A DNA stretch of 64,000 nt. Origin: Leptobrachium leishanense. Lineage: Eukaryota; Chordata; Amphibia; Anura; Megophryidae. The stretch spans positions 119,985,690 to 120,049,689 of the forward strand of contig CM019066.1 in assembly GCA_009667805.1 (NCBI GenBank), written 5' to 3'. Both the position numbers and the translations under genes were made by a program. This document shows, piece after piece, positions 10,837 to 22,685 of this stretch. Numbering within the stretch: the stretch's first letter is position 1; the number at the start of each line of letters is the position of its first letter. A model generated the notes under the pieces. The model had not been told where the DNA came from. It made no database searches and saw only the letters and a program-made list of their open reading frames with translations.

Positions 10837-11098
10837 TGCAGACCCCTTGTGAAATTATGCAAAATAAGGGACACCATCTAGTGTTTAGAACCTTTCATTC
10901 ATGCAAAATGTCTGTAAAGGAAAATTTAACACATGGGAATTTAAATATGAGCAAATTTACAATGTTTTAATCTTTTTTTCTACAAAAAGTGCTCTGTGGT
11001 TAAGGCCTTTTGAAAATTATATACCTGTTTGGAACAATAGCAGTCAGGTAAAGTAAAAGCACAACTCCTCCCACAAGCTCGATGTTACCACCATTAAT
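10837..11098 (+). repeat. 262-bp direct duplication, right copy
   Basis: Partner of 9276-9537; see that entry. The right flank continues as different DNA from 11099. Confidence 0.9.
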
Positions 11099-11688
11099 AC
11101 TCTAACATCCATCTCCTGAGTAACACCAGAGTGGAGGACCCAGAATCACTATAATGCTTCTCATTTCTGCAAAAAAAAGAATGTCAGTCACGCATGCCAG
11201 TCAATATAATTAATCTATCAGCTCCTTAAGAGAACGTTATTCATAATTCCAGATGTAGTAGGAAGCAAGGGCTTAGGGCAGGCTGCGAGACCTCATTTCC
11301 CGGTCTTTGTAGACATGGGAATTTCTGCATAATAACATTTTGAAGTGTTATTTATTTATTTTATGTTTTAAATCATTTATTGCACCGTATCCTAACATGG
11401 GAAGGATTTTTTTCATTTTCCTGAGGTTTCCTACTTCAAACTGATGCTCAGTGTCCATTAGTTCAGGTTTTCTGATTTGCTTACCTACCAGGTGAAAGTT
11501 TCATCAATGCTGATGAAAGATTGAGTCACTAATTATCCGCTAATCAATTGTGCACAGACAGGGAGCCTGAAAGGTCGCGGACAAACAAAGATGGACATTG
11601 AGAAACTTTAATCTACATCACCTGTATCCCTGTTTATCAGACATTACAAAATTAAGAATAAAGAGAATAGTTTCTGGTGTTATCAGTA
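11099..11688. other. non-coding, no recognised feature
   Basis: No motif-bearing open frame, long inverted repeat or second copy seen. Confidence 0.45.
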
Positions 11689-11692
11689 TTAA

Positions 11693-14110
11693 CACTTCCA
11701 CTGCTGAGCCACTTCACCGCTGTGTGCCAAGCTCATTTTTACCGCTTTGGCTCATCATGTTTAAACACGATTCAAAGCCACGTTTTATTATACAACCAAG
11801 ACATATTATATATCGTTCTTTCCGGCAGACTCCGCAGATTCATAATATATTACTATTATATGTATACGTTATGCCATGCCTGTATACTATAACAAAAAAT
11901 GCAATAAAATTAGAATTTTTATTCATCTGTAACGTGTAAAGTGTTTTTTTTCACATTCATCATGCGAGTTTTTGCGTTTATATTTTCTATGGGCTGTGCT
12001 TGTTAAAAAAATTAGAAATGGGGAACGTTACTTTTTTTGGAATTACGTGATTTTTAGCAAACCCACCCCATAGAAAAAAATCATTAGTACAGCATCATTG
12101 TTCACATTATAATTGAAATGGGAACAAAATTGCTGCATTAATAAAAACAACACACATAAAAAAACACGCTTTTTTTTTTTTTTTTTTACCCTTTCGCTGC
12201 TGAGGCTTTTCCCGCCTCTGTGCTGAGGTCATTTTTACCGGTTTTGCTCATCATGTTTAAACGTGTTTTGAGGGCTTATTTTAGTATATTACCCAGACAT
12301 ATTATATATCGTTCTTTCCGTCAGACTCGGTAGATTCATAATATGTCATTATTATATGTATACGTTATGTCATGTCTGTATATTATAACAAAAAATGCAA
12401 TAAAATATGTATTTTCAATAATTTACAACGTGTAAAGTGTTTTTTTTCACATTTTAACATGCGAGCAATTGCGGTTATATTTTGTATGGGGTGCGCTTGT
12501 TAAAAAAATTAGAGATGGGGTCTCGTTACATTTTTTTTGGGGGAAAATTACGCGATTTTTAACAAACGCACCGCATACAAAAATCGTTAGTGCAGCATCA
12601 TTGTTCACATTATAATTGAAATGGGAACAATATTGCTACACTAACAAACCAAAAAAAAGAAAAAAAAATGTTTATTTTTTTTTAAATATATTTTAATTTT
12701 TAATTTTAATTTTAATTTTTTTTAAAAAACTTTTTTCACATTCGTGTTTGGTATCGTTGGAACGGCCATGCCAACATTAACCCCTAGCTGCCACGGATCG
12801 GGAGATAGGGAGTTCATTGGAACTCCCTATCTCCACCGTTGGTGGCAGTTAGGGGTTAACTCTAGGACTGGCGTCATCGTGCTACGCACGATGATGCCAG
12901 TCCTCAGGGGGAGTTCCCGGAGGCTTGGCCGACATCCAAGATGTCGGCCAGCTCCGGGAAAGGATCGCGAACCGGCGCTTTTCAGCGCCGATTCGCGATC
13001 CAGCTCCCCAGGGGTTAATGCCAGGCACCATTTGGAAGGGCAGGCTGTGCCCTTCCAAATGGTGCCTGGGTTAACCCCCGCAATGCAGCCGATCGGGAGG
13101 GAGAGAGGTCCGAAGGACCTCCCCCCTCCCTTTCAGGCGCCTCCTCTGCACATGCGGGGGGGCACCTGAATTAGGTGTCATCGCGCTGCCGCGATGACAC
13201 CTAATTCCAGCGGCTGCGGTTCCGGATGCCGGGCTGACATCGAGGATGTCAGCCCGCACCGGGGGGGCCAGCGATCGGCCGGAACCCGGCCGAACGCTGA
13301 CCCCAATGGGAGGACACGCTCAGCGCGTCCTCCGCATACCAGCAGTAATGCGGAGGACGCGCTGAGCGCGTCCTCCGCATTGAAGTGGTTAATTATTTTT
13401 ATAAAACCTTTTTTACTTCAAACATGGTCATATTTGGTATCATTGGTATCATTCAAAAGGCCTTTCAAATGATACCCTACATGACCCCCTAGCTGCCATG
13501 GTTCGGGAGATATGGGGGTTCAGAGGAACCCCCTATCTACACCAGGGGATTTCCTTGGAAAATCCCCGGGCAGCTAGGGGTTCCCAGGCTAACTGACGTC
13601 ATAGTGCCATGCGCGATGACGTTAGGTGGCCAGGGTGGACCCAGAGGTGGAGCCGCCATCCAAGAAGGGCGGTCCCCAACGGAGCTAGGCTGCGATCCAA
13701 CACCGGATGGTGCCAGATCGCAGCCCGATATGTAAGGGGTTAAAACCAGGCACAGCTTAAAAGGGGAGACTCTCCCCTTTTAAGCGGTGCCTGGTTTGTG
13801 TGGCTGTGACCTCCTGATTGGGTGGGAGAGGGATCCAAAAGGATCCCCACCCTCCCTTTCATGCGATCTCCAGTGGGAGTCACCCGAAAATTACGCTATC
13901 GCGCATGACGTGATGATGTCATTTACGTGGGGAAGCCCTTAAAAGACGCGTCTGTCTGACTTCCTAGAAGTCAGAACGCCGCGGGACCCTGGAGGAGAGA
14001 GGTGAGTATCTCTCCGGGCTCCGGCCAAGCGGATGACATGTGGGGAACGTCCTCCGCATATAGCGGGAGTCAATAAGGATGTTCCCCACACGTCCTCCGC
14101 AGCCAAGGGG
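11693..14110 (+). mobile_element. TTAA element (b), interrupted by element (c)
   Basis: TTAA at 11689-11692 and 14111-14114. The 5' half (11693-12184) is AT-rich; the 3' half resumes at 13393 with the sequence expected to follow (ACTTCAAACATGGTCAT), as seen in copy g at 42301. Element c occupies 12189-13388. The 3' half is GC-rich and packed with short inverted repeats. Non-coding. Confidence 0.8.
12189..13388 (+). mobile_element. TTAA element (c), nested in (b)
   Basis: The right TTAA is at 13389-13392; the left target now reads TTTA (12185-12188), one base off. The ends are CCCTTTCGCTGCTGAGG and ATTGAAGTGG. The 3' half is a string of hairpins: about 12778-12858, 12962-13001, and a perfect 31-base palindrome at 13349-13379. 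Open frames here are fortuitous readings of GC-rich hairpins. Confidence 0.85.
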
Positions 14111-14127
14111 TTAAAGCATTAAATTAA

Positions 14128-15119
14128 CCCCTTCGCTGCAGAGCCATTGCACCCCAGTGTGCTGAGCTCATTTTGACTGTTTTATACTCATCATGTTTAA
14201 ACGAGATTTGAAGTCATGTTTTATTATAGGACCCAGACATGTTATATCTTTGTTTTCAGCAGACCCAGCAGATTCAAAATATATCATTATTATGTGTATA
14301 CGTTATGACCTGTCAGAATGGTAAAACAAAAAATGTTAAATAAATGTCAATTTCCATTCAGATTTCAATCAATTACAGTTTGCAAAATTTCTTTTTTCAC
14401 ATTGTATCATCCAAACCTTTGTGGCTATATATTCTATGCGGCACTTTTGTTAAAAGAAAAATTTGAAATGGGTAGCTGTTACTTTAGTTTTCTGACAAAA
14501 AACTTTATATTATTTAAAACTGAAAAAGATGAAATTTTTCGCTTGTATTTTGACGCATTGTGTTTTATGAATAATATGACTTACCGGGCTATTTAGAGAA
14601 AGGTGAAAACCAGGAGAACTAGCAGTAGAAGAGAACAATCTAGATCAAATAGCAGATACGGAAAGGGAGATAAATGGGAGAATTTTTCTGGTTTGGCCAT
14701 TTTGACCTAGAATTCACACTTCTCCAGTCATTCTCCTGAGTTTCACCTTGCTTTGAATATAGCTGTATGTGTAAAACATTGAACTTGCTCGATGCATGGC
14801 AAATGGAGAAGGTGAGTAATGCCAGTGTTATTGTTCATTTTATACGTGACAAAATAACAATGCCATTGCTTTGGAACAAAAATAAATAAATAGAATATAT
14901 TTTGTGGGTTTTTTTGGTTTGGTTTCTTACATGGTCGTGTTTCGCATTATTAGAAAGGTCAGACTCAGACCGGTCAATTGATACCTAACAGGACTTTGCG
15001 TAATAATGCTTTGCTCCATCACCTACACATTTGGTCCTGGCGTGGGAAATGAGAAGGTGAGTTAGTCCAGCGGCATTGTTTGGTTTACAAGTAAAAGAAC
15101 ATAATGCCACTGCCTTTCC
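14128..15119 (+). mobile_element. diverged TTAA element (d), 3' truncated
   Basis: Begins after TTAA at 14124-14127 with CCCCTTCGCTGCAGAG and follows the family through the ATCATGTTTAAACGA and CATGGTCGTGTTT blocks. A family B MITE (14584-14764) interrupts it. It stops near 15119, where a duplicated segment begins, so the GC-rich right end is missing. Confidence 0.65.
14584..14764. mobile_element. palindromic Harbinger MITE, family B, old copy
   Basis: Degenerate ends CGGGCTATTTAGAGAAAGG and TGCTTTGAATATAGCTG, with a palindromic interior (GATCAAATAGCAG near 14640 and TTTTGACCTAGAATTC near 14700). Same layout as the copies at 16052 and 45864, but more diverged. Confidence 0.6.
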
Positions 15120-15455
15120 CGATATATTAGTTTCTGTGAAGTTTTACTGTATAGCATATTCTTAAATTGTAATTTAAAGCTAAATGAATTCTAATGTTAT
15201 AACTCCAGTGACATATAAAATGTATAATTCTTATACTGATGTTCTGTTCTCAAATATATGCAAAAGTGTCATTGAATATAATGACAAAGATTTTTTTTTT
15301 AATTCAGGTGCCCTGTAAATATTTTAATTGGAAATACTTAATAAAACAAAATTGCTAGGCACTATCTGAATAAAAGTGAATATAATTTATGTTGAGTTGT
15401 CTGGACAAGTATAACTAGAAAGCGGAATATTTTATTGCATTAACAAGAAGGACTT
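15120..15455 (+). repeat. dispersed 0.34-kb duplicated segment, copy 2
   Basis: Near-identical to 5175-5513. Here it joins a truncated TTAA element on the left and an LTR-like stretch on the right; copy 1 has different flanks. The segment therefore moved or was copied as a unit. Confidence 0.75.
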
Positions 15456-15976
15456 GCTATATGCCACCTCCTTCCTGAGACCTTTGCTCCCAAGCTCCTC
15501 TGCTACTCCGGCCCCCTGTCTTGCCTTTGTACTTTGACTTGTGTCATGTATAAGTAAGTCTCCTTTATGTCTTGTTTCTCACTGTGTCTTTAGTTTCCCC
15601 AGTTTGTTGTTTATTACCATTTATCTCCATAGCCCACTATCCTTAGTTTTTCTTTTGGTGCCCCTAGTCAGTTCACTTCTTGTCTCGCCCGTGTGCATAG
15701 CCTCCTCGCTTGTCTCTATCTTGTGTTCCAATGCACCCTGTGTCCAGCTCCTTTCTTGTCTTGCTCTGTCTCTTCTCTTGTACCTCTGTCTAGCCCTTTT
15801 CCTGTCCTGCAACCTCCTTTATTTCAGCTCTGTGTCCTATATTGATTTTTCCTTTGCCGTTGTGTTTCCCAATAAACTTTGTTTCTGTGCCCTGGAACCT
15901 ATCTGGCCTCCATCTGTATTGCTGTATAACAGACTTAAACCTGCTAACGGTGCACACTTCGTGACAACAAGGTTCT
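15456..15976 (+). other. possible solo-LTR-like remnant
   Basis: Pyrimidine-rich stretch with AATAAACTTTG at about 15872 and an end at GTGACA (about 15960-15966). It parallels 7906-8316. The 145-residue frame across it is a low-complexity hydrophobic reading, not a recognisable protein. Confidence 0.3.
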
Positions 15977-16693
15977 AAAGGACCCCCTGTGCTCTTTGCT
16001 GCAGTGCGGCGGTTTAGGTTTTCAATCTGTAACAATGCGTTATAACACATGCAGGGTTATTCAGAGAGCGGTGAAAAGCAGGAGAATGACTGGAGAATGG
16101 AAAATTCTAGGTCAAAATAGCCAAACCAGAAAAATTCTCCCATTCATCTCACTTTCCAAATCGGCTATTTTGACCTAGAAGTTTCCATTCTCCAGTCATT
16201 CTCCTGCTTTTCACCTCTCTCTGAATAACCCTGTTGGTTCCATCTCTTCCACACTTGCTGGTGTCATGGGAAATGAGACGGTGAGTTAGTGCAGCATCAC
16301 TGTTCTCATTATAATTGAAAAGTGAACAATAGTGCTGCATTAGAAATATAATTTTTTTTACACATAACCTGGCCCACATGGTATGGCCTTTCCAAATATA
16401 CCATGCATGACCTTCTACATGCCATGGTTCCAGAGGTACGAGGGTCCAAAAGACCCCTGTATCTCCACCATAGGAATTTCCCAGCCGGCCAGGGGAAGTC
16501 CCTTTCTGATGTAATCCCACCCTGTGCTATGATGTCAGCGGGTGAGTGAAGATCCAGGAGGCAGGGCTGACATCCCAAATGTCCATGAATGGCGCCAGAT
16601 CAGTGCCGGACTGCGACGACACAATGAGCGCGTTCTCTGCAACCTATCAGGAAAGCGGAGGACGCGCTCAGCGCTTCGTCCGCAGTCAAGTGA
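15977..16693 (+). mobile_element. TTAA element (k), 3' part
   Basis: From about 16240 it matches the family (GTGCAGCATCA, ATTATAATTGAAA, CATGCATGACC) and ends at GTCAAGTGA followed by TTAA at 16694-16697. The GC-rich half includes GGACGCGCTCAGCGC. The left end is unclear. A family B MITE sits inside at 16052-16233. Confidence 0.65.
16052..16233. mobile_element. palindromic Harbinger MITE, family B
   Basis: Ends CAGGGTTATTCAGAGAG and CTCTCTGAATAACCCTG. The two halves are almost perfect complements (GGTGAAAAGCAGGAGAATGA pairs with the other end), so a transcript would fold into one long hairpin. The flanking triplets are ATG and TTG, a worn 3-bp duplication. Confidence 0.85.
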
Positions 16694-16697
16694 TTAA

Positions 16698-18170
16698 ATT
16701 GTAATACAATAAAGTGGAGTGTGCATCAAGCTGCCCATAACTATTTATCATTTTTTTTGTCAGGTATCTGAAAATGTAACTTCAAAAAACAGAAAACGAA
16801 AATCACTAAAATGCATACAATAATAAAAAGTTTTTAATCAGAATGGATTATGATATCACATTTTCAGGCAGAATTGCTTGCATAGATTCAGCTGCCGAAT
16901 ACATAATTGGAACAGCGCGACCATATAAACAATGGACATTGCTTCAGCAAAATAGCTATTAAATTTTCCAGCGCACATCTTATTAATGAACACTGTGTTC
17001 ACAAAGTTAGTAAAATCTACAAAGGCGTATGTATGCATTAGTCAGCTGTATTTAAGGCCTCGAACATAAACCTGGCACTTATTGTTCACGGCAGCAGTAT
17101 TTTAGAGACAAAAAATGAAACTTCAACATTTATAAGCTGGTTAAATGAGGAATAGGATTTTCATTGCTTTATATCACCTGATGATCAATGTTTTCCTTTG
17201 CATGTTTCTCATTAAAAAAGCAGAACTGGGATGAAGTCCAAGTTCACAGACTCTATCCAAAAGTGCTGTAATTCAACTTGAGCCTCACCAGCTTTTTATT
17301 AAATTGGCTGCTCCACAGAAAAGATGTGAAAACTTGTCACAAAAAGGATCAATCAAATAGGTAAATTAATTTCCAGATCAACTCAAATAGCTGAATGCTG
17401 TTCTTTTTTTCTTTCTTCATTTTATTTTCGCTCCAGGTATTTCATATTAGTCTCGGTATAAGCTATTTTTACCCTAAGACCCTTTTTTATGTGGCAGTAA
17501 GTAATTAAATTATAATGTGATACATATATATGAAGAAGTTATACAATTTAATTGTAGAGTCTATTCTTGTTTATGATTTGCGTCTGGTTACCCACAATGT
17601 AGAAGGTGTCATTCCTAGGTATAATCTTTAGGAGTCCTTCAACCATTAACGAAGAATTTCCCTCACACTGTTAATCTAATTACTGGAAAGAAATATGTTC
17701 AGTTATAATATTAAGTTTTCCAATCAAGAATTTGCCATATTGTAATTATGGAGATTGCAGAACATTACATAATGAGTCTTTAGAAACTTTTATATATTGT
17801 AGAACATCAACCTCAAATTAACGTGATTTATTCTGGTTTTGACATTAAATTTACATGATATTTGTAAAGCTTTGGGTTTGCAAAATATAATGCAAGAAAT
17901 ATTTAAAGTTTCTGTCCTATTGCTATGAAACCACTAAATATGATCTGGAGAATTGCTTTTGGCTTTTGGGTTCGAACTTAAATGTATATCTCTGTCAAGG
18001 GGTTTCAAGGCAACTACAGACCCCGTGCCTCACTATTCCGCATCCTAAGACCTAGACTTGACTTGCTATATGAAGTGTTCCAATTGGTCACTGGGGTATA
18101 ACAAAATCTTTAAGATAAACATAAAATAGACAACAATGGTTCGGACTAGCTGAGTAGATGATTGTTTTTC
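16698..18170. other. single-copy-looking non-coding DNA
   Basis: No transposon signature or coding motif in nearly 1.5 kb. The composition is mixed and there are no tandem repeats. Such repeat-poor islands can hold regulatory DNA, but nothing here proves it. Confidence 0.4.
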
Positions 18171-18566
18171 CAATCTTCTATTGTCCAATTATGGTGAGCC
18201 TGTGTGCGAATTGTAGCCTCAGTTTCCTGTTCTTAGCAGACAGGAGTCACGCCTGGTGTGATCTGCTGCCACTGTAGCCCATCTGCTTCATGGTTTGATG
18301 TGTTGTGCATTCAAAGATGGTATCACGCATACCTTGGTTGTAAAGAGTGGCTATTTGAGTTACCGTTGCCTCTCTATCGTCCACTGACCTCTGACATCAA
18401 CAAGGCATTGTGGTGCACACAATTGCCGCTCACAGGATATTTTCTCATTTTCTGACCATTCTCTATAAACCCTAGAGATGGTTGTGCCTTACAATCCCAG
18501 TAGATCAGCAGTTTTTGAAATACCCAGGCCAGACCATCTGGCACCCACTTTGCCACGTTCAAAGTC
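18171..18566 (-). mobile_element. relic of a DNA transposon seen widely in fish and frogs
   Basis: The phrases ACCTTGGTTGTAA, TGACATCAACAAGGCAT, CTCTATAAACCCTAGAGATG and CAGTAGATCAGCAG match a repeat I recall from many fish and amphibian genomes. I do not assign a superfamily. The right side breaks off at about 18566 and the minus-strand frame is degenerate. Confidence 0.45.
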
Positions 18567-19039
18567 AGTCTGTTGGGGCTCCTCCCTGTAGGGGGGTCAA
18601 ACTGACTCCCAATTTAAACTCACACCTCTAGTGGTGAGGTGCCCGTTAGTCTTCAGGTTGTTCCCTGCTGATGAGTGCCTTATCCTGTCTATCCAGTGAA
18701 CCATACCCTCTGGCTTTCACTATGCTTTTTATCCACCTGCCCTCAACTTTTGGCCTGCCCCTTACTTTAATTCCTGGATTACTCTTTGAATACTATGCCT
18801 CATTTCCCCAGTACCCCTACCCCTTCCTCTTACAGTAGCAGGCATGACAGCATGGAAGATATGGGAAGGTGCTTATAGGGATACCCTTAAACAAAATGTT
18901 ACCCTGCTACTGGCTATCACTTACCATTACAGAATTTAGAGAGATACATATAATATAATTACTTGATTAGTGCACTCAATCATTCTTGAGTTCTACATGG
19001 TCTAATGTCCTATCTTTGTAAACATCTGCTTCGCAGCTG
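18567..19039. other. non-coding, no recognised feature
   Basis: Ordinary mixed-composition DNA; no motif or repeat seen. Confidence 0.4.
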
Positions 19040-19455
19040 GACCTTTTATTACGTACAATATTAATTAGCTAGATGATTAGAAGGTCATAAAAAAGTCTTG
19101 TTTCCTACCATTAAAGGCTTTGCATGCATATGTAAGTCTCTGGGGACAGAAGACTTTACCATTCTGCAAATCCTAGATCTGTGCTCCATGTCAACAATAA
19201 GTTATTGAAGCTAATTACCACCAGGTTCTACAGCTATCTGGTGATTTGACCTGAGATAAATCTGCAATCTAATTAAGTATGTATCCACCACTCACATCTG
19301 TATATCACTGAGCCTGAAATTTCCCATGAACTCTTCCATCTAATTATTATTGTGTCAATGGCACCTGAACACATGCATTGTTCCTCCTGGCTTAATTACC
19401 ACTTCTACTACCTAATTTAATTGTCTCTTTAATTACCTGCTCACAGCTGACTGTT
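19040..19455. promoter_or_regulatory. TAATTA-rich block, possible regulatory element
   Basis: Six copies of TAATTA, the homeodomain core site, occur within about 400 bases (near 19062, 19211, 19270, 19346, 19392 and 19430), plus TTAATTG. No transposon signature covers it. Regulatory function is inference from motif density only. Confidence 0.3.
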
Positions 19456-19529
19456 AGTGGTATTTTTTTGCATCCTGCCAATGCGTGGTTTACTTATGTT
19501 AAGTCAATGACTAGCAATTTTCCATAGTA

Positions 19530-19652
19530 AGTATAGGAGACGTTAATGAACAATAACTTCGCACAGGGAAAGGGCTACATCCAAGCTGCAAACTCAGCTT
19601 GCGGCAGGTATGGAATGGCGTTTCCCCTCGATAATATAATTACAGGAGACAC
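19530..19652 (+). repeat. fragment of a dispersed repeat
   Basis: Shares TATAGGAGAC, AAGCTGCAAAC and CAGGTATGGAAT with 9013-9100 at moderate divergence. Family not recognised. Confidence 0.5.
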
Positions 19653-19655
19653 TAA

Positions 19656-20521
19656 CAGGGTTATTCAAAGAGAGCCGATCTGGCCCTGAAAGATAACCGA
19701 ACACTGAAATTCAGCGTACAGTTACCTTTCCTGGCCATTCGGCTATTCTGAGAGCAGGCAGTTCGCCAAATGTTGGCGATTTACCTGCACATACGGTGCC
19801 TGTTCGAGGGCAGTGACATCCCCATAGAGAAGCAATGCTTTGTCTATTCAGAGAACATCAAACAGCTGAGAAAAGTTGCTGAAATACCCTGCCATTCGGT
19901 GCTTTCATTCGATAGGTTTATTCAGGAGAATGCCATAGGCTTCAATGTTAAAAATATTCCAGTTTTAATTCAATATCTAATAAACCATTTATTATTTTAT
20001 TCTGCTGCAAAGAGTCTCTTTATTTATAGATTTTTTTAGGATCTTTTAGGCATTTTTTGGGATTTTTTTGTAAACATTTTTTAAATTTTTTTTTCTTTTT
20101 ACTGTAACAGCCCTTTTTATTATCATTCATTGGATCTTATATGTAAATTCCAGACATTTTCGTTCAGTAGTTTTTTTGCAAACAGCGTATCAATTTTCAA
20201 ACTTTCAAGCGTACAGTTTTTTTCTTTTTTCACCTCCTTCGTCTGCGTGTTGAGTTTTTCCGGCGGCTGCTCTGCACTGTGATCGACGGCTAGTCATGTT
20301 TCTCCGGTGTGTTCGGCGGGGTTAATCCAGCTGTTTTCTGCGTGTTTCTGTGAGTGTTCAGTTAATGTTTGGCGGGTTTTCCCTGCAGTACGGAGGCCCT
20401 GCGGTGCTTGCTGAATACACCGCAGGGTCGGCAAAATAGGATTGCCGAATCGCATCGAAGTGCAGGGAACGAAAAGTCAACGAACGTACAGTAACTTTTA
20501 GATTCTCTTTGAATAACCCTG
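19656..20521 (-). mobile_element. Harbinger-type MITE, family A, copy 2
   Basis: CAGGGTTATTCAAAGAGAG at the left and CTCTTTGAATAACCCTG at the right, flanked by TAA on both sides (19653-19655 and 20522-20524). Reversed relative to copies 1 and 3. The TWA triplet is the usual PIF/Harbinger target. Non-coding. Confidence 0.85.
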
Positions 20522-21039
20522 TAAGTGTAATGTTTACTGCAGTTAGCTTATCAACAGCCCTATTTGTTTTACAGTGAAAGAAAAACTTATTTGATCCCCT
20601 GCTGGTTTTGTACGTTTGCCCACTGACAAAGAAATGATCAAACAGTGAGAGACAGAATAACAACAAAATAAATCCATAAAAACGCATTTCTAAAAATTAT
20701 AAATTGATTTGCATTTTAATGAGTGAAATAAGTATTTGATCCCTATTCAATCAGCAAGATTTCTGGCTCCCAGGTGTCTTTTGTACAGGAAACGAGCTGA
20801 GATTAGGAACACTCTCCTAAAGGGAATGCTCCTAATCTCAGCTTGTTACCTTTATAAAAGACACCTGTCCACAGAAGCAGATTCCAAACTCTCCGCCATG
20901 GCCAAGACCAAAGAGCTGGCCAAGGATGTCAGGGACAAGATTGGAATGGGCTATAAGACCATCGCCAAGCAGCTTGGTGAGAAGGTGACAACAGTTGGTG
21001 CGATTATTCATAAATGGAAGAAACACAAAAGAACTCTAA

Positions 21040-21963
21040 CAGGGTTATCCAAAGAGATTCGAAAAGTCACCGCACGTTCGGTGACTTTTCGTTCTCTTCA
21101 ATTCGGTTCCTTTTGCCGATTGCATTTCGGTGACCCTGCGGTGTATTCAGCAAACAGCACAGGGTCCCCGAATTGCAGGGAAAAGCTGCCGTAAACCCAT
21201 CGAAAACTAACCGAATGCACGCTGAAAACAAGCAAAAACATCTGGATTAACCTTTGAAAAAGACGAACAGGAGCCGAACAGGAGCCGAACAGGAGCCGAA
21301 CATGAGCCGAATCACACAGAGCCGAAGCAGCTGTGACGTAGAGGAGGCAGTGAATAAATTAGAAAAACCATTTGTATGAATCTGGGAAAAAGAAACGCTG
21401 TTTGCAAAGAAACTACTGAGCGAAAATGTCTGAAATTTTCACAGGAGGTCCAGGGAATGATAATAAAGAGGGCTGTTACAAAAAAAATAAGCAAACTGAA
21501 AAAAAATCAAAAAAAAAATCGGACTTTTAATAAAAAAAAAATAAAAATCAGAAAAATGCTTAAAGTATCCTAAAAAATCTATAAATAAAGAGACTTTTTG
21601 CTGCAGAATTTTATAATGAACGGTTTATTAGATATTGAATTAAAACGGGAATATTTTTAACATTGAAGCCTATGGGATTCTCCTGAATAAATTTGCCGAA
21701 TGAAACCACCGAATAGCAGGGCATTAGGGGAACCTTTCACTGCTGGTTTGTGTTCTCTGAATAGCCGAAGCAGTGCTTCTCTATGGAGATTTCACTGCCC
21801 TCGAACAGGGACCGAACAGGCACCGTATGTGCAGGCAATTCGCCAGTATTTGTCGAATTGCCTGCTCTCTGGATAGCCGAATGGCCAGGAAAGGTAACCG
21901 AACGCTGATTTTCAGCGTTCGGTTACCTTTCTCAAGCAATTCGGATCTCTTTGGATAACCCTG
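21040..21963 (+). mobile_element. Harbinger-type MITE, family A, copy 3, inside Tc1
   Basis: Ends CAGGGTTATCCAAAGAG and CTCTTTGGATAACCCTG. It sits within the Tc1 coding frame, and excising it with one copy of the target restores the reading across the site. The flanks read TAA (21037-21039) and TTA (21964-21966), a 3-bp duplication with one later change. Confidence 0.85.
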
Positions 21964-22294
21964 TTAATCTCCCTCGGTCTGGGGCTCCATGCAAGATTTC
22001 ACCTCATTGCGTTTCAGTGATCATGAGAACATTGAGGAATCAGTCCAGAACTACACGGAAGGATTTTATCAATGATCTCAAGGCAGCTGGGACCATAGTC
22101 ACTAGAGATGTGCAATTTGTTTTGTTCTGAATTGAAATTCGGACGAAATTCACCATTTTTGTATTTCAGGAGCATTTCTGAAAACGAAATATCGACCATC
22201 TGAAAATTTCGGAACAATCTGAAATTTTGGATAGATTCGATTTGGTGATTCGGTTCATTTTGGTGATTTGGATCAATTTTGATGATTCGGATCA

Positions 22295-22685
22295 TCTGCC
22301 CGGCAGTGTGCGGATTCATATGCTGAATTACACTGCAGAGAGGCGCTGCCCATCAGTGTGCAGTATGTGAATCTGCACACTGCTGGGCAGCGCCTCTCTA
22401 CAGTATAATTAAGCATATGAATCCACACACTGCAGGCCAGCACCTCTTTGCAGTATAATTAATGCAGCATATGAATCCGCACACTGCCAGAAAATTCCCA
22501 GCAGTGTGTGGATTCATATGCTGCATTAATTATAGCTCTTAAAAATCGAAAAACTAACTGATCAAAAAATGAATTGATCCGAATCAATGAATAGATCTCC
22601 AGAGAGGTTCTGCCCAGCAGTGTGCGGATTCATATGCTGCATTAATTATACTGCAGAGAGGCGCTTCCCAGCACTGTGTGAATGC
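22295..22685. repeat. alternating inverted repeats inside the hAT element
   Basis: A block of about 50 bases (CAGTGTGCGGATTCATATG, GCTGCATTAATTATA, CTGCAGAGAGGCGCTGCC) occurs five times or so, switching strand. The stretch could fold into several alternative hairpins. Confidence 0.7.

Noticed and set aside
9276..11098. Reading the 262-bp duplicates as LTRs
   Set aside because: They lack TG...CA ends, a primer site and a purine tract, and the insert carries its motif right at the junction; target duplication fits better, though not proven.
12744..13169. 141-residue frame
   Set aside because: Lies wholly in the GC-rich hairpin half of a TTAA element; reads inverted repeats, not a protein.
15541..15978. 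145-residue hydrophobic frame, possible membrane protein
   Set aside because: Low-complexity pyrimidine-rich DNA that looks like an LTR remnant; no start context or motif.
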